Positions 22,487 to 31,579 of a stretch of DNA of 64,000 nucleotides are shown piece after piece; position 1 is the stretch's first letter, and the number at the start of each line of letters is the position of its first letter. The notes under the pieces were generated by a model, which was given only the letters and a program-made list of their open reading frames with translations, was not told the DNA's origin and made no database searches. The stretch is from Rikenella microfusus (GTDB lineage Bacteria; Bacteroidota; Bacteroidia; Bacteroidales; VadinHA17): contig DYKN01000006.1 in NCBI GenBank assembly GCA_020722575.1, positions 1 through 64,000 on the forward strand, read 5' to 3'. The translations under genes were made by a program, and so were the position numbers.

Positions 22487-25474
22487 ATGCGGTTTAGACT
22501 TCTTTTTTTGTTTTCATTTTTATCGTTCTATGCCTTTGCTCAGGTTGACAATGCACCTGTTGTTGGGGTTAGCGATAAAAGACTGGAAGTGTACGGTTTT
22601 AAAAACGCCAGAATAATTGTGGATTACCAGACCACTCTGGAAGAGACTGATTTTCTTGTTATGGATGGACGGATTGTGTCAGTGGGAAAGAACCTGATAT
22701 TTCCGGCAGGAACAATTGTGTATGACCTTACAGGTAAGAGTGTTTATCCTTCTTTCATTGACCTATATGCCGGTAACTATGGTGTAAAAGTGCAAAATTC
22801 ATCAGATGAAAATAATCAGTTTGCCGCTATTTTTCAACAGACAGGCAGGCAGAGCATGACACAGCCCTTTGAACCTGCTTCACGTGTGGCTGATTACTGG
22901 AATGAAGGTATTAAAGCCTCCTTTAATGTAGCTGATGAATTTATTCCGGATACACGTACCTCCGCCGAATACCGGCAGGCTGGCTTTGGTGCTGTTGTAA
23001 CTTTTAAAGCCGATGGTCTGGCAAGAGGTACATCAGCTTTGGTCACAACAGGCGACGGGAAATCAAATAGAATGATGATTAAGAGCAAGGCTACTTCAAA
23101 CTTTTCATTCACAAGGGGCAGGTCTTCCGACATTTATCCTGCGTCACTCTTTGGTATTATTGCTCTTTTACGCCAGCTCAACTACGATGCACAGTGGTAC
23201 AGGCAACTACCCCCGGGGTATTTTCATGATGAGGATATTGAAGCATATATTAATAACCTTTCCTTGCCCCAGGTGTTCGAGGTAAGGAACAAACTCGATT
23301 TAATTAGAGCCGTTAATTTAGGGCGGGAATTTGGAATCAACTATATCATTAAAGGCGCTGGCGATGAGTACCAGGCTTTAAATGATATAAAGAGAACAGG
23401 TGCGAAGCTTATTATCCCGCTGAACTTCCCTGAAGCTCCAGACGTTAATGATCCTTATGATGCTGCAAGAGTACCTTATACAACTTTGAAACATTATGAA
23501 CTTGCACCTGCAAACCTCTCAATGGTTGCCTCTGCTGGTATCCCTTTTGCAATAACTTCATCCGACCTTCAACAGCGATCATCTTTCCTGAAAAACCTGA
23601 GAAAAGCAGTAAAATATGGTTTGTCGGAATCCGAAGCCCTTAAAGCACTCACTTATACTCCTGCCTCAATGATAGGTGCTGAAAACCTGGTAGGCGCATT
23701 GAAAAAAAATATGCTGGCAAACTTCCTTATAACTTCAGGTAATATCTTCAGAGACGATTGCGTAATCTATGAGCACTGGGTTCAGGGTGTTCCATACAGA
23801 TTTGTTGACCTCAGAATAAAAGACCTCAGAGGTACCTACACCCTTACCGTGGATACCGCCAGCTATAAAATGATTCTTTCAGGAACCTTTGACAAGCCAT
23901 CCATCAGACTTTATTCTGATACCACAGAGGTTAAAGGAGCATCTTTTTCACTTGATAAAGACCTTGTTAGTTTAACTTTTGAAAGGCAGAAAATACGTTT
24001 CAGGCTTTCTGGATATGTGTCGGAAAACAATATGCTTGGAAGAGGTCAGATCGACGATGGTAGATGGATATCCTGGAAGGCAACTTTTGTAAGCAGGGAC
24101 TCTGGACCAGGTACAGGGCAAAAAAAATCTCAGGCATCTGTTACAAAACCGGGATTAATCCCATATCCTTTCTCTCCGTATGGATGGACTGACCGAAAAC
24201 CGGAACAGGAAGACATTCTTTTCAGAAATGCCACGGTATGGACGAATGAAAAAGAAGGCATACTGGAAAATACCGATGTTCTTGTACAAAAAGGAAAAAT
24301 AGCAGCTATAGGCAGGAATCTTGACCCGAAAGGAGCAAAAATCATTGACGCAACCGGAATGCACCTTACTCCGGGAATAATTGATGAACACTCACATATA
24401 GCTCTAAACTCTACAAATGAAATAGGACAGGCAATTACTTCCGAGGTAAGATGCAGTGATGTAATCAATCCTGAGGATATTTCTATATACAGGCAGCTTG
24501 CAGGTGGGGTGACGGCTGCTCATATACTTCACGGGTCGGCCAACCCTATTGGGGGCCAGTCAGTTATTATCAAGCACCGCTGGGGACGTCCGGCTGATGA
24601 ACTGAAAGTTGAAGGTCAACCAGGCTTCCTGAAACATGCTCTGGGCGAAAATGTCAAAAGAAACACCAGCCGCTATCCCAATACAAGAATGGGTGTGGAA
24701 CAGATTATTCGTGATGCCTATAATAGGGCCGTTGACTATAACAGGAAATGGCGTGAATGGAATGCTCTTAAACCTTCAGAAAGGGAAGGCAAGATACCTC
24801 CTCGCCGGGATCTTGAACTGGATGCACTGGTTGATGTACTCGAAGGCAGAAGCTTTATAGTGTGCCATACTTACGTACAATCTGAAGGTACAATGATAAT
24901 GAACCTCGCACAAGACTTTGGAGTAAAGGTTAACACCCTTATCCATTTCAACGAAGGATACAAAATAGCCGACCAGATAAAGGAACATGGTGCTGCCGCA
25001 TCAGTCTTCTCTGACTGGTGGGACTATAAATATGAGGTTTACGAAGGTACAACATACAATGCTCCCATGCTCCTCGAACAGGGAGTTCTTACCTGCCTAA
25101 ACTCTGACGATGCTGAAATGGGAAGAAGGCTTAACCAGGAAGCCGCAAAAGTGGTTAAGTATGGAAACATAACTGAAGAAGAAGCCTTGAAACTGATTAC
25201 TCTTAATCCTGCAAAAATTCTTCACCTCGATAATAGAATGGGAAGTATAAAGGTTGGAAAAGATGCCGACCTGGCGCTATGGACCGGAAACCCGCTCTCG
25301 GTTTATTCACGAGCCAGCAAAACTATGATTGACGGAATAATATATTTCGACGAGGAAACCGATGCCCGCATACGCGAACAGATCGAAAAAGACAGAAACC
25401 GAATAATCTCGAATATACTCAGAGAATCACAACAGGCAAAATCATCAACAACTTCTAATTTTTCCAGACGATGA
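22487..25474 (+). CDS. Exported tandem amidohydrolase (degenerate plus intact domain)
   Basis: A 995-residue secreted protein with signal peptide MRFRLLFLFSFLSFYAFAQ. It contains two imidazolonepropionase/dihydroorotase-like amidohydrolase units. The first (about 30-440) keeps the shell (YPSFIDLYAGNYGVKV, AITSSDLQQRSSFLKN, ALTYTPASMIGAENLVGALKKN) but lacks the metal-binding HxH. A beta domain (about 440-545) links to the second unit (about 570-965), which has GIIDEHSHIALN with His635 and His637, later His in VCHTYVQSEG, and NSDDAEMGRRLNQEAAK with the catalytic Asp. The enzyme may hydrolyse cyclic amides or dipeptides outside the cytoplasm. Substrate is unknown. Overlaps the next gene by ATGA. 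Confidence 0.85.
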   Translation: MRFRLLFLFSFLSFYAFAQVDNAPVVGVSDKRLEVYGFKNARIIVDYQTTLEETDFLVMDGRIVSVGKNLIFPAGTIVYDLTGKSVYPSFIDLYAGNYGVKVQNSSDENNQFAAIFQQTGRQSMTQPFEPASRVADYWNEGIKASFNVADEFIPDTRTSAEYRQAGFGAVVTFKADGLARGTSALVTTGDGKSNRMMIKSKATSNFSFTRGRSSDIYPASLFGIIALLRQLNYDAQWYRQLPPGYFHDEDIEAYINNLSLPQVFEVRNKLDLIRAVNLGREFGINYIIKGAGDEYQALNDIKRTGAKLIIPLNFPEAPDVNDPYDAARVPYTTLKHYELAPANLSMVASAGIPFAITSSDLQQRSSFLKNLRKAVKYGLSESEALKALTYTPASMIGAENLVGALKKNMLANFLITSGNIFRDDCVIYEHWVQGVPYRFVDLRIKDLRGTYTLTVDTASYKMILSGTFDKPSIRLYSDTTEVKGASFSLDKDLVSLTFERQKIRFRLSGYVSENNMLGRGQIDDGRWISWKATFVSRDSGPGTGQKKSQASVTKPGLIPYPFSPYGWTDRKPEQEDILFRNATVWTNEKEGILENTDVLVQKGKIAAIGRNLDPKGAKIIDATGMHLTPGIIDEHSHIALNSTNEIGQAITSEVRCSDVINPEDISIYRQLAGGVTAAHILHGSANPIGGQSVIIKHRWGRPADELKVEGQPGFLKHALGENVKRNTSRYPNTRMGVEQIIRDAYNRAVDYNRKWREWNALKPSEREGKIPPRRDLELDALVDVLEGRSFIVCHTYVQSEGTMIMNLAQDFGVKVNTLIHFNEGYKIADQIKEHGAAASVFSDWWDYKYEVYEGTTYNAPMLLEQGVLTCLNSDDAEMGRRLNQEAAKVVKYGNITEEEALKLITLNPAKILHLDNRMGSIKVGKDADLALWTGNPLSVYSRASKTMIDGIIYFDEETDARIREQIEKDRNRIISNILRESQQAKSSTTSNFSRR

Positions 25475-26793
25475 ATACAAAAATTTTATTTCCTGCTATA
25501 ATATTCTTTGCATTCTCTTTTCTTCTGACGGCTCAGGTACCGGTAGTTGCTCCACCCCAGAAAAAACCTGTTATGCTATATGGAGGTACCATTCATACTG
25601 GTACGGGAGAGGTAATTGAAAATGGAATCGTTGCTTTCTCGTCAGGTAAAATAACCTTTGTTGGAAAAGTTTCTGAAAGCAACCTTAATAAACTGGATTA
25701 TGAAGTAATCGATGTATCCGGAAAACATATCTATCCTGGACTTATTCTTCCCAACACAACTCTGGGCCTTGTTGAAATAAGTGGTGTCGACGTCACTGTA
25801 GATAGTAGAGAAATAGGAGATCTTAATCCGAACGTCCGGGCCATAGTGGCATATAATACCGATTCACATGTAATACCAGTTATACGGTCAAACGGAACAC
25901 TTATTGCCCAGATAGTGCCTCAGGGGACAATGCTTCCGGGAACGGCAAGTGTGGTTCAGCTTGACGCATGGAACTGGGAAGATGCGGCATATAAACCAGA
26001 TAACGGAATTATACTCGGTTGGCCACGACGGACAACCTCAGGCGGCAGGTCAACAACAACCCGGGAACAACTAACTCAACAGGGTGCCGATTCATACCAG
26101 AAAAACGTTGAACAACTTGAAAAAATATTTACCGATGCAGTGGCATATAATGCCCTTGAAACCCCATCTGACATAAACCTGCGACTTGAAGCAATGAAAG
26201 GATTGTTCAACGGGACAAAAACCCTCTTTATAAACGCTCAGGATGCAAAGGGAATTATTGCTGCCATTACCTTCGCAAAAAGGTTCGGAGTTAAAAAGAT
26301 TGTCCTGACAAACGCCAATGAAACTGCATGGGAAGTAAAAGATTTCCTGAAGGAAAACAACATCCCGGTAATTGTTGCAAATCCCTTAAGCCTTCCGCTT
26401 TATGAACATAGCGACATCAGAATGCCGTTTAAACTGGCGGCACTTTTCGTGAAAGAGAATATCCTGACAGGACTCACTTATTCATCGATGGCTTATGGTA
26501 ACCTCCCCTTTGCTGCTGGTCAGACAGTCGCGTACGGACTGACTAAAGAAGAAGCCCTTCAGTTAGTTACTCTTAATAATGCAAAAATACTGGGTATCGA
26601 CGATCTGACTGGCTCCCTCGAAACCGGCAAGGATGCCAACATGGTAGTTTCAACCGGCGATTTACTCGACATGAAAACAAACAATGTGGAACTTGCATTC
26701 ATCACCGGCCGTAATATTAGCCTCGACAATAAACATAAACAACTTACACGCCGATTCCGCGAAAAATACAATAACATGAATTCAAAACAATAG
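25471..26793 (+). CDS. Exported amidohydrolase-like protein lacking HxH
   Basis: A 440-residue partner of the preceding gene. Signal peptide MNTKILFPAIIFFAFSFLLTAQ. The amidohydrolase composite shell is clear: KPVMLYGGTIHTGTGEVIENGIVAFSSGKITFVGK, YPGLILPNTTLGLVEI at the position where active enzymes carry HxH, and the C-terminal ALQLVTLNNAKILGIDDLTGSLETGKDANMVV. No histidine pair occurs in the first metal site, so it is probably not a conventional metal hydrolase. It resembles the first, degenerate unit of its neighbour and may form a complex with it. Start ATG overlaps the upstream stop (ATGA). Confidence 0.83.
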   Translation: MNTKILFPAIIFFAFSFLLTAQVPVVAPPQKKPVMLYGGTIHTGTGEVIENGIVAFSSGKITFVGKVSESNLNKLDYEVIDVSGKHIYPGLILPNTTLGLVEISGVDVTVDSREIGDLNPNVRAIVAYNTDSHVIPVIRSNGTLIAQIVPQGTMLPGTASVVQLDAWNWEDAAYKPDNGIILGWPRRTTSGGRSTTTREQLTQQGADSYQKNVEQLEKIFTDAVAYNALETPSDINLRLEAMKGLFNGTKTLFINAQDAKGIIAAITFAKRFGVKKIVLTNANETAWEVKDFLKENNIPVIVANPLSLPLYEHSDIRMPFKLAALFVKENILTGLTYSSMAYGNLPFAAGQTVAYGLTKEEALQLVTLNNAKILGIDDLTGSLETGKDANMVVSTGDLLDMKTNNVELAFITGRNISLDNKHKQLTRRFREKYNNMNSKQ

Positions 26794-26948
26794 GATTTTA
26801 AAAAACTCTTTATAATAAAACATTTGTGACATGAGAGAAAATTGTCCTTCCTTAATTAAGAGCTTCAGATAATAAGATTTAATTTTTCAGGGTGTTATAA
26901 TAATTTAAAAATCTGTACGTTTGATGCAAAGATTTGTAACTTTATGCT

Positions 26949-28103
26949 ATGAAAATTACAATTATTGGGACTGCTTATCCATTCAGGGGCGGACTGGCAG
27001 CATTCAATGAAAGACTGGCTCGTCAGTTCCTCTCAGAACGCCATGACATAACAATTATTACCTTTACGACACAATATCCATCTTTTTTATTCCCTGGGAA
27101 AACACAATACCGAATTGGCCAGGCACCAGAAGATCTCCTGATTGAAAGAAAAATCAGTTCAGTTAATCCTTTAACATGGATCAAGGCAGGAAGAGAATTG
27201 AAAAAGAAAATGCCTGATATTTTGATTTTTAAATACTGGCTACCCTTTATGTCTCCATGTTTCAGCACTATTGCAAGATTAACACGCGCCAATAAACATA
27301 CCAGGATTATTTCAATTTTCGATAATGTAATTCCACATGAGAAACACCCGGGTGATTATTTTCTTACGAAATTGTTCATTAATTCAATTGATGGAGCTTT
27401 GGTAATGTCAGAATCTGTTAAAAACAATCTGATAAAGTTTAGAAATGATATTCCGGTACTTTTGAATCCTCATCCACTTTTTGATAATTATGGTAATCAA
27501 ATTGAAAGAAACGAAGCACTCAAACGACTTGGTCTCGACCCTGCATTCAACTATATTCTTTTTTTTGGTTTTGTACGACCGTACAAAGGCCTTGATCTTC
27601 TTATTAAAGCATTCAAATGGGTTAGAGAAGAATATACAGAGTCAAGACTGATAGTAGCAGGCGAGTTTTATGAAGATGAAAAACCATACCTGAAAATGAT
27701 TGAAAAAGAGGGACTTAAAAACTATGTCTTCCTGTTTAACCGATTTATTAATGATGATGAGGTAGCTTGTTTCTTTTCGTCGTGTGACCTGGTTGTACAG
27801 CCATATAAAAATGCAACACAAAGCGGAGTGACACAAATTGCATATCACTTTGAAAAACCTATGATTGTAACAGACACAGGAGGCTTAAGGGAAATGGTCC
27901 CTGACGGAAAGTGCGGATATGTGGTGAGACCCGATCCTGATTCTATCGCAGAGTCAATAATAAGGTTCTTCTCCGAACGAGATTCAGTTGACTTTGTGTC
28001 TTTTATCCGGGAAGAGAAGAAAAAATATTCCTGGGATAAAATGACAGCAGGAATTTTAGATATTTACAGAAAAATTTCAGAAGATGACCTTAATAAGAAG
28101 TAA
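26949..28103 (+). CDS. GT4-family glycosyltransferase
   Basis: Retaining GT-B glycosyltransferase of 384 residues. N-terminal acceptor domain begins MKITIIGTAYPFRGGLAAFNERLARQF. The donor domain shows ILFFGFVRPYKGLDLLIKAF (about 200-219), ESRLIVAGEFYED, and VVQPYKNATQSGVTQIAYHFEKPMIVTDTGGLREMV with the E-X7-E-like region replaced by GVTQIAYHFEKP. Signal peptide is absent, as expected for a cytoplasmic enzyme. It heads a three-gene group with a heptose kinase and a sugar nucleotidyltransferase (20-bp overlap with the next gene), so it likely assembles lipopolysaccharide or surface glycan. A possible -7 element TACGTTTG lies at 26916-26923. Confidence 0.9.
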   Translation: MKITIIGTAYPFRGGLAAFNERLARQFLSERHDITIITFTTQYPSFLFPGKTQYRIGQAPEDLLIERKISSVNPLTWIKAGRELKKKMPDILIFKYWLPFMSPCFSTIARLTRANKHTRIISIFDNVIPHEKHPGDYFLTKLFINSIDGALVMSESVKNNLIKFRNDIPVLLNPHPLFDNYGNQIERNEALKRLGLDPAFNYILFFGFVRPYKGLDLLIKAFKWVREEYTESRLIVAGEFYEDEKPYLKMIEKEGLKNYVFLFNRFINDDEVACFFSSCDLVVQPYKNATQSGVTQIAYHFEKPMIVTDTGGLREMVPDGKCGYVVRPDPDSIAESIIRFFSERDSVDFVSFIREEKKKYSWDKMTAGILDIYRKISEDDLNKK

Positions 28104-29109
28104 AGCTCCCCTGAGAATTGGACTGGCAGGTGGAGGAACCGATGTATCGCCATATTCCGACATCTTTGGTGGAGCGATTCTTAATGCAACAATAAACCTT
28201 TATGCTCATGCCTCAATTGATGATAATGTTGATAATGAAATAATCTTCAAGATTGAAAACAGAAATATAGAATTCAGGTACCCTGTAAAAGATTATCTCG
28301 AGCCCGGTGAAGGTATGGAACTTATTACCGGCGTTTATAACAGGATAATGAAAGAATTCCGACTTGTGCCCCGTCCATTTAACCTATCTGTCTGTTTAGA
28401 TGCACCTCCTGGCTCAGGTCTGGGCTCCTCATCAACATTTGTTGTTGCTGTGCTGGGTGCCTTTACCGAATGGTTTCATCTGCCGCTCGGAGAATATGAT
28501 ATTGCCTGGCTGGCTTGCGATATTGAACGCAACGACCTCGGAATGGCTGGAGGTAAACAGGATCAATATGCAGCCACATTTGGCGGTATTAACTTTATGG
28601 AATTCTTTAATCACAACAAGGTAATAGTAAACCCGTTACGCATAAAAGACCAGATCCTTAACGAGCTTTCAAACAACATTGTGCTGTACTATACGGAGAC
28701 CAGCAGACTATCTTCTGAAATCATAAAGATACAGCAGAAAAACGTAAAGGAAAGAGTAACCGAATCGGTTGAAGCAATGCACAAGCTTAAAGAACTTGCG
28801 GTTAGCATGAAGGAAGCTGTTCTGACTGGCAAACTTGATTCAATCGGCGAATTGCTGGATCTTTCATGGAAGTACAAAAAGATGATGGCTGGTGGCATTA
28901 CAAACCCTGGTATCGACAGAATTTATGAGGCTGCAATAAAAGCCGGAGCTACAGGCGGAAAAATAAGTGGGGCAGGAGGGGGAGGATATATGTTTTTCTA
29001 CTGCCCGGGAAACACACGTTATAAAGTCATAAGAACACTTGAACAGTTTGGCGGATACGAACAGAAATATGAGTTCACCAAACGTGGACTGGAGACATGG
29101 ACAATATGA
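28084..29109 (+). CDS. hddA: D-glycero-alpha-D-manno-heptose 7-phosphate kinase-like GHMP kinase
   Basis: GHMP-superfamily sugar kinase of 341 residues. MTLIRSKAPLRIGLAGGGTDVSPYSDIFGG is the HddA-type N-terminus; DAPPGSGLGSSSTFVVAV (about 100-118) is the ATP-binding GHMP motif; DLGMAGGKQDQYAATFGGIN and GATGGKISGAGGGGYMFFY are the remaining conserved blocks. HddA phosphorylates heptose 7-phosphate at C1 in the GDP-heptose route. The next gene encodes an HddC-like nucleotidyltransferase, which supports this reading over fucose or galactokinase. The isomerase GmhA and phosphatase GmhB are not in the window. Confidence 0.85.
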   Translation: MTLIRSKAPLRIGLAGGGTDVSPYSDIFGGAILNATINLYAHASIDDNVDNEIIFKIENRNIEFRYPVKDYLEPGEGMELITGVYNRIMKEFRLVPRPFNLSVCLDAPPGSGLGSSSTFVVAVLGAFTEWFHLPLGEYDIAWLACDIERNDLGMAGGKQDQYAATFGGINFMEFFNHNKVIVNPLRIKDQILNELSNNIVLYYTETSRLSSEIIKIQQKNVKERVTESVEAMHKLKELAVSMKEAVLTGKLDSIGELLDLSWKYKKMMAGGITNPGIDRIYEAAIKAGATGGKISGAGGGGYMFFYCPGNTRYKVIRTLEQFGGYEQKYEFTKRGLETWTI

Positions 29110-29112
29110 TAT

Positions 29113-29811
29113 ATGGTTGATGAAGCTGTTATTCTTGCCGGGGGCTTTGGTACACGATTAAAAGATACAGTGAAGAATGTCCCCAAACCAATGGCACCAA
29201 TAAAAGGTAAACCCTTTCTGGTATGGCTGCTGTCATACCTCGAAAAATATGGAATTAAAAAGGTTATACTTGCCACCGGGTATATGCACGAAACAATTTC
29301 ATCCTATTTTGGCACTGAATTTAAAAACCTCAGTTTAATATATTCCATTGAAAATAAGCCTCTTGGTACAGGTGGAGCTGCTTTTCTCGCATCAGAAAAA
29401 GTTAAAGGAAAAGATTTCTTGCTTCTCAATGGTGATACATATTTTGAAATTAATCTATACGATTTTGAAAAATTTTTTAAAGCAACCGGATCAGTCATGT
29501 CAGTTGTTTTGCGAACGGTTAAGAATACCGGTCGGTATGGAACTGTTATTCTGGATAATGATAGAATCCTTTCATTTTCCGAGAAGTTTCAGGAGGATCG
29601 TGGTTTGATAAACGGTGGCATCTATTTAATAAATAAAGAGTGGTACAGATCTGTAGCCCCTCAGGGAAATTTCTCACTTGAAAAAAATATACTCGAGAAA
29701 AAAATAGCCGATAGCCTTATTACGGGCTTTGTTTCAGATAGTTATTTTATAGACATCGGTATCCCTGAAGATTATTTGAGAGCAATTGAGGAATTACCTT
29801 CTGTTGAATGA
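29113..29811 (+). CDS. hddC: Sugar-phosphate nucleotidyltransferase (HddC-like)
   Basis: A 232-residue nucleotidyltransferase of the mannose-1-phosphate guanylyltransferase fold: EAVILAGGFGTRLKDTVKNVPKPMAPIKGKPFL (3-35) carries the GXGTRL nucleotide loop and the PKP motif; LGTGGAA and LLLNGDTYFEINL bind the sugar phosphate and metal, and GGIYLINK follows. No hexapeptide repeat tail, as in HddC, which makes GDP-D-glycero-alpha-D-manno-heptose. It starts 3 bp after hddA. The last 40 bp overlap the 3' end of the convergent GT2 gene. Specificity (heptose or hexose, GTP or another NTP) is inferred from the neighbour. Confidence 0.83.
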   Translation: MVDEAVILAGGFGTRLKDTVKNVPKPMAPIKGKPFLVWLLSYLEKYGIKKVILATGYMHETISSYFGTEFKNLSLIYSIENKPLGTGGAAFLASEKVKGKDFLLLNGDTYFEINLYDFEKFFKATGSVMSVVLRTVKNTGRYGTVILDNDRILSFSEKFQEDRGLINGGIYLINKEWYRSVAPQGNFSLEKNILEKKIADSLITGFVSDSYFIDIGIPEDYLRAIEELPSVE

Positions 29812-30767
29812 ATTTCAATGTTTATATCATCCTTTAGTAAATATTTATTTCTCTCAGGTGAGTTTCGGTTTATAAGTTCCCCGAGAAATCCGGTTAGAAA
29901 CAGAAGTGTTCCAAGCACCATTACAGTGAGTGCAATATAAAACCATGGGCTCTCGGTAACTAATGGGGCTCTGAGGTTATGTGACACATACCAGAGTTTT
30001 CTGCCGCCGAGATAACCTGCCATTGCAAATCCTGCAACAAACATCAATGTGCCGAGTGTTCCGAAAAGATGCATCGGACTTTTGCCAAATTTTGTTATAA
30101 AACCAATGGTCAGAAGATCAAGATAACCTTTGATGAAACGGTCGAGACCGTATTTCGTACTTCCGTATTTTCTTGGCTGATGCTTAACAACTTTTTCTCC
30201 TATTTTTTTGAAACCAGCCTCATATGCCAGTATTGGTATATAACGGTGCATCTCACCATAAACCTCGATACCCTTTACAACTTCATTTCTGTAAGCCTTC
30301 AGGCCACAGTTGAAATCGTGGAGTTTTATGCCCGACCATAATCTGGCAGTAAAATTGTATAATCTACTGGTAACTCGTTTAATGAACGGATCATATCTTT
30401 TTTTCTTCCAGCCTGAAACAAGATCATAGCCTTTTTCCTTGACCATTCTGTACAGTTCAGGTATTTCATCCGGATTGTCCTGAAGATCCGAATCCATTGT
30501 TATCACCACTTCGCCTGAGGCAAAGCTGAAACCTGTATGAAGTGCAGCAGCCTTTCCGTAATTTCGTCTGAAACTAACAGCTTTGATTGTGGAATTAACC
30601 TGACATAATTCTCTGATTACTCTCCATGATGAATCACAACTACCGTCGTCTATAAAAATAATCTCAAATGAAAACCCTGCATTGCGGCATACTCTTATAA
30701 TCCATTCAGCAAGCTCGGGCAGAGACTCTTCCTCATTGTATACGGGAACAACGACCGACAGATCCAT
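29772..30767 (-). CDS. Polyprenyl-phosphate-type GT2 glycosyltransferase
   Basis: GT-A glycosyltransferase of 331 residues related to dolichol-phosphate mannose/GtrB enzymes: MDLSVVVPVYNEEESLPEL, FIDDGSCDSSW, KAVSFRRNYGKAAALHTGF, ITMDSDLQDNPDEI (metal-binding DXD region) and HDFNCGLKAY. Two C-terminal membrane helices (about 230-255 and 270-295) anchor it in the inner membrane. It likely transfers a sugar to undecaprenyl phosphate for periplasmic glycan modification. 12 bp separate it from the DUF4199 gene upstream, so the two may be one transcript. Confidence 0.9.
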   Translation of the reverse strand: MDLSVVVPVYNEEESLPELAEWIIRVCRNAGFSFEIIFIDDGSCDSSWRVIRELCQVNSTIKAVSFRRNYGKAAALHTGFSFASGEVVITMDSDLQDNPDEIPELYRMVKEKGYDLVSGWKKKRYDPFIKRVTSRLYNFTARLWSGIKLHDFNCGLKAYRNEVVKGIEVYGEMHRYIPILAYEAGFKKIGEKVVKHQPRKYGSTKYGLDRFIKGYLDLLTIGFITKFGKSPMHLFGTLGTLMFVAGFAMAGYLGGRKLWYVSHNLRAPLVTESPWFYIALTVMVLGTLLFLTGFLGELINRNSPERNKYLLKDDINIEIHSTEGNSSIALK

Positions 30768-30779
30768 ATTTCTGTTTTT

Positions 30780-31313
30780 TTAACTCTCCGGAGCATCAAT
30801 CAGAGGATTCCCTTCTCTTCTAATAAAGATACTTACCAGCAAAGTAAGGACAGTACCCGTGAACATGTTGTTGATAATGCTCATGGGAGCAATTATTTCA
30901 GGAATGAGAATTTTTTTCTGAATTTTCATTGCTGCTTCAATCGCAGCCTCAGGTGTACCCCTATTAATAAGCATTTCTTCTACCATGGCAAGTTGTTTCT
31001 CAACCATGTCCGGGTCTATAAATTTGTAAAACACGTATGTATATACTGCCACAATAACTGAATAATATAAAAATATTATTACTCCGGCACCTACACTCTG
31101 CCCATACTTTATATATCCATGAAAAAATCCGTCGCGGTAATACTTAAGCATTAAAAAAATGATAGGTATCTGCAGAAGCAGGAAAATATAACCCTGTGTT
31201 TTATTCAGCGATAAATCAAGGAAATACATTATCAGGCTATATACAATATAAATAAGTCCAAATATTAAACCATTGGTAATATTGGCTTTCCAGACAGAAA
31301 CTTTTTCTTCCAT
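30780..31313 (-). CDS. DUF4199 membrane protein
   Basis: Small inner-membrane protein (177 residues) of the Bacteroidota-specific DUF4199 family, function unknown. Four hydrophobic segments are visible: about 11-30, 40-57, 73-95 and 143-163, with a charged loop of predicted helix (MVEEMLINRGTPEAAIEAAMK) before the last. The start ATG at 31313 is preferred because a -7 element, TATATTTG (31348-31341), lies where a longer start at 31343 would begin. Transcribed divergently from the SRP RNA and in the same direction as the GT2 gene. Confidence 0.82.
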   Translation of the reverse strand: MEEKVSVWKANITNGLIFGLIYIVYSLIMYFLDLSLNKTQGYIFLLLQIPIIFLMLKYYRDGFFHGYIKYGQSVGAGVIIFLYYSVIVAVYTYVFYKFIDPDMVEKQLAMVEEMLINRGTPEAAIEAAMKIQKKILIPEIIAPMSIINNMFTGTVLTLLVSIFIRREGNPLIDAPES

Positions 31314-31374
31314 ATTAATATTTTTGGTTTGACTTACAGGCAAATATATGCTAAAAAATTCAATTAATTTCTCT

Positions 31375-31405
31375 TTTGCAGCAACAATGAATTTTATTAC
31401 TTTTG
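31375..31405 (+). promoter_or_regulatory. Consensus promoter of the SRP RNA
   Basis: TTTG (31375-31378), 19 bp, then TACTTTTG (31398-31405) match the Bacteroidota primary promoter exactly. The predicted transcription start near 31409 coincides with the first base of the SRP RNA. Confidence 0.85.
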
Positions 31406-31409
31406 CACC

Positions 31410-31506
31410 GGGTAAGTCTTATACGACCAGCTCCTGCTGAACTCCCCCAGGATCGGAAGGTAGCAAGGGTAGGTGGTTGTAGCGGTGCGATATAAGTAAC
31501 TTACCC
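31410..31506 (+). ncRNA. ffs: Signal recognition particle RNA (4.5S-type)
   Basis: The RNA forms one long hairpin: GGGTAAGT at the 5' end pairs with ACTTACCC at the 3' end. The Ffh-binding domain is recognised from CTGAACTCCCCCAGGATCGG then AAGGTAGCAAGGGTAGG, which contains the conserved GGAAGGTAGCAAGGG helix-8 asymmetric loop region. About 97 nt, the small bacterial type without the Alu domain. Directly followed by eight T residues (31507-31514), giving a built-in terminator. Confidence 0.95.
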
Positions 31507-31579
31507 TTTTTTTATAAAATTGTTTTTTATACTTAAAATTCTGGTTGTTTTTGTTAAATTTGAAGAAAAGCATCTGCTT

